From Neptuniibacter sp. (GTDB taxonomy: Bacteria; Pseudomonadota; Gammaproteobacteria; Pseudomonadales; Balneatricaceae): 6,496 nucleotides of DNA. The stretch is taken from the NCBI GenBank assembly GCA_030149405.1, contig JASBRM010000202.1, positions 1 through 6,496 on the forward strand, written 5' to 3'. Shown here one piece after another: positions 5,603 through 6,496 of the stretch. Below the pieces are notes generated by a model. It searched no databases. It saw only the letters and a program-made list of their open reading frames with translations, and was not told the DNA's origin. Position numbers and translations under genes: made by a program. Within the stretch, counting starts at the first letter, position 1, and each line of letters begins with the position of its first letter.

Positions 5603-6496
5603 TTACAGAGATCTGCAGGCCAGCAGTTTCTGTTCCCAAGACGGATCAATCTTTGTTGAAATTATTTCAAGTTTGCTTTGATCGGATTGGCGAAGGCGGG
5701 TTTCTGTAACATTACCGTTGCTTACATTGTAACTAAAGCAGCCAGTATTGGTGTTGAATACGGCTTTCATTCTTTCAGAACTAAGGCTGTTGAAGAAGTG
5801 CATTAGCTCGGCTTGATTAAATACAGTGCCTTTAGGGAATCTCCAGCCAATACTCTGATAGCCCTCCCCGCTGTTAATTGCCTTAATGTAGCCACAATCA
5901 GGGAATACTTCAGGCTCTTTGTTTTGGCCTTCATCATTATCGTGGTTATGGTGATGATGTGTTTCTTTAAGCGTAATTGTGTTTGTCGGCCCGGCTAGTA
6001 GATCTACGGGAATTTGGCCTTGTTGTGTGAGTGTGATTTCTACGCCTTCGTCACAATTTTGCTTAATATGATTACGTAGAGCTTGCTCGTCAGCTGGTTG
6101 GTACAGATCCTGTTTATTGCCGATGATGACATCAGCAATTGAAATTTGCTGGTTAAAGGTTGGGTGCTCGGTGTAACGACTATCAGACAGATTTCTGGCA
6201 TCAATCATGGTGATGATTTTTTGCAGAGAGAGAGCGTTCCGAAAGTGTTTGCCGGTTAAAGTTTGTAGCACCTCAATTGGGTGCCCAAGCCCGGTGGGTT
6301 CAATTAGCAGACGGTCTGGGCGGGATTTCTTCAGAAGTTGGTTTAGTGCGGTCTGCATTGGCATACCAGCAGTACAGCACATGCAGCCGCCAGGCACTTC
6401 GCGAATATAAACACCCTCTTCGCCGTCGGGACGTTCGCGAACAATCCGCCCGACGTCGAGGCGGCGGTGTGCACGCGGCTCGGCCTCGCGCCGGAG
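5603..6496 (-). CDS. CobW/COG0523-family G3E GTPase, probable metal chaperone (5' end missing)
   Basis: CobW-family GTPases deliver metal ions, often zinc, to target proteins at the cost of GTP. The visible part has the metal-binding GGCMCC motif (6391-6374), the switch-like LIEPTGLGHP, the guanine-specificity NKQD motif and a His-rich loop THHHHNHDND near the middle. A CobW C-terminal domain follows (GWRFPKGTVFNQAELMHFFNSL region). The N-terminal Walker A GxxGxGKT and the NEFG segment are not seen. The GTG at 6397 is not a real start, because the family requires the P-loop before it. The frame stays open to the window edge, but only the part up to about 6420 (EGVYIREVPGGCMCC) fits the family. 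The residues beyond are Arg-rich, encoded in 76% GC DNA, and are probably not part of the protein. The SDR gene follows 48 bases downstream. Confidence 0.88.
   Translation of the reverse strand, partial: LRREAEPRAHRRLDVGRIVRERPDGEEGVYIREVPGGCMCCTAGMPMQTALNQLLKKSRPDRLLIEPTGLGHPIEVLQTLTGKHFRNALSLQKIITMIDARNLSDSRYTEHPTFNQQISIADVIIGNKQDLYQPADEQALRNHIKQNCDEGVEITLTQQGQIPVDLLAGPTNTITLKETHHHHNHDNDEGQNKEPEVFPDCGYIKAINSGEGYQSIGWRFPKGTVFNQAELMHFFNSLSSERMKAVFNTNTGCFSYNVSNGNVTETRLRQSDQSKLEIISTKIDPSWEQKLLACRSL
6421..6496 (+). other. Anomalous high-GC tail, probable chimeric join
   Basis: These 76 bases contain 58 G or C (76%), against 32 of 60 (53%) just before and about mid-40s % elsewhere. Read on the + strand from 6422 they give 25 codons without a stop, 24 of them ending in G or C, beginning AVGTFANNPPDVEAAV. 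That is the signature of a gene from a high-GC organism. The CobW frame on the other strand instead gives an Arg-rich string lacking the expected NEFG region. I infer foreign sequence joined near 6418-6422, by assembly or library chimera or less likely by natural recombination. The + strand protein is not identified. Confidence 0.6.

Noticed and set aside
6207..6410. A 67-codon + strand open frame opposite the CobW gene
   Set aside because: It is antisense to the conserved LIEPTGLGHP and GGCMCC region of the GTPase and has no start signal.

Overview
The window looks like a chromosomal segment of a gammaproteobacterium, probably an environmental or marine one of the Oceanospirillales/Alteromonadales/Pseudomonas type. 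Base composition is moderate, in the mid-40s % GC by eye. The evidence for this placement is a Pseudomonas-like type I GAPDH, a DUF3081-like small protein (a family I know from gammaproteobacteria), a canonical HD-GYP protein and a GGCMCC-type CobW GTPase. No tRNA, rRNA, insertion sequence, CRISPR array or phage gene is visible. The genus assignment is inference only.

Layout, left to right. (1) The 3' part of an HD-GYP c-di-GMP phosphodiesterase gene (+) enters from the left edge and converges on a gap (GAPDH) gene (-). (2) gap is divergent from a KfrA-like DNA-binding coiled-coil gene (+). The 131-base divergent region contains a perfect 7-bp-arm inverted repeat next to a TATAAT box, a good candidate autoregulatory operator. 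(3) The KfrA-like gene is followed after 33 bases by an unrecognised 145-codon gene. After a further 80-base gap come a NarL/FixJ-type response regulator and an unrecognised 94-codon gene that starts 26 bases after the regulator stops. All four run on the + strand. (4) A gap of about 280 bases follows. It holds a 16-base AT-rich palindrome, a 9-bp hairpin with a competing alternative pairing, and a strong bidirectional terminator, and may encode a small structured RNA. (5) A small DUF3081-like gene (-) ends just beyond that terminator. (6) After a region of about 230 bases with a 9-bp-arm inverted repeat, an SDR oxidoreductase and a CobW/COG0523 metal-chaperone GTPase (-, entering from the right edge) form an apparent two-gene operon.

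The genes read as a mixture of signalling (c-di-GMP hydrolysis, response regulator), DNA binding (KfrA-like), central carbon metabolism (gap) and metal handling (CobW with a His-rich loop). No obvious defence or mobile system is present. The most informative oddities are as follows. The KfrA-type operator sits beside a chromosomal kfrA-like gene. An acidic insertion of about 11 residues lies beside the phosphorylation site of the response regulator. The 4140-4353 region is structured and ends in a terminator. The last ~76 bases jump abruptly to 76% GC, do not fit the CobW protein, and read as high-GC coding sequence on the opposite strand, so they are probably a chimeric join.
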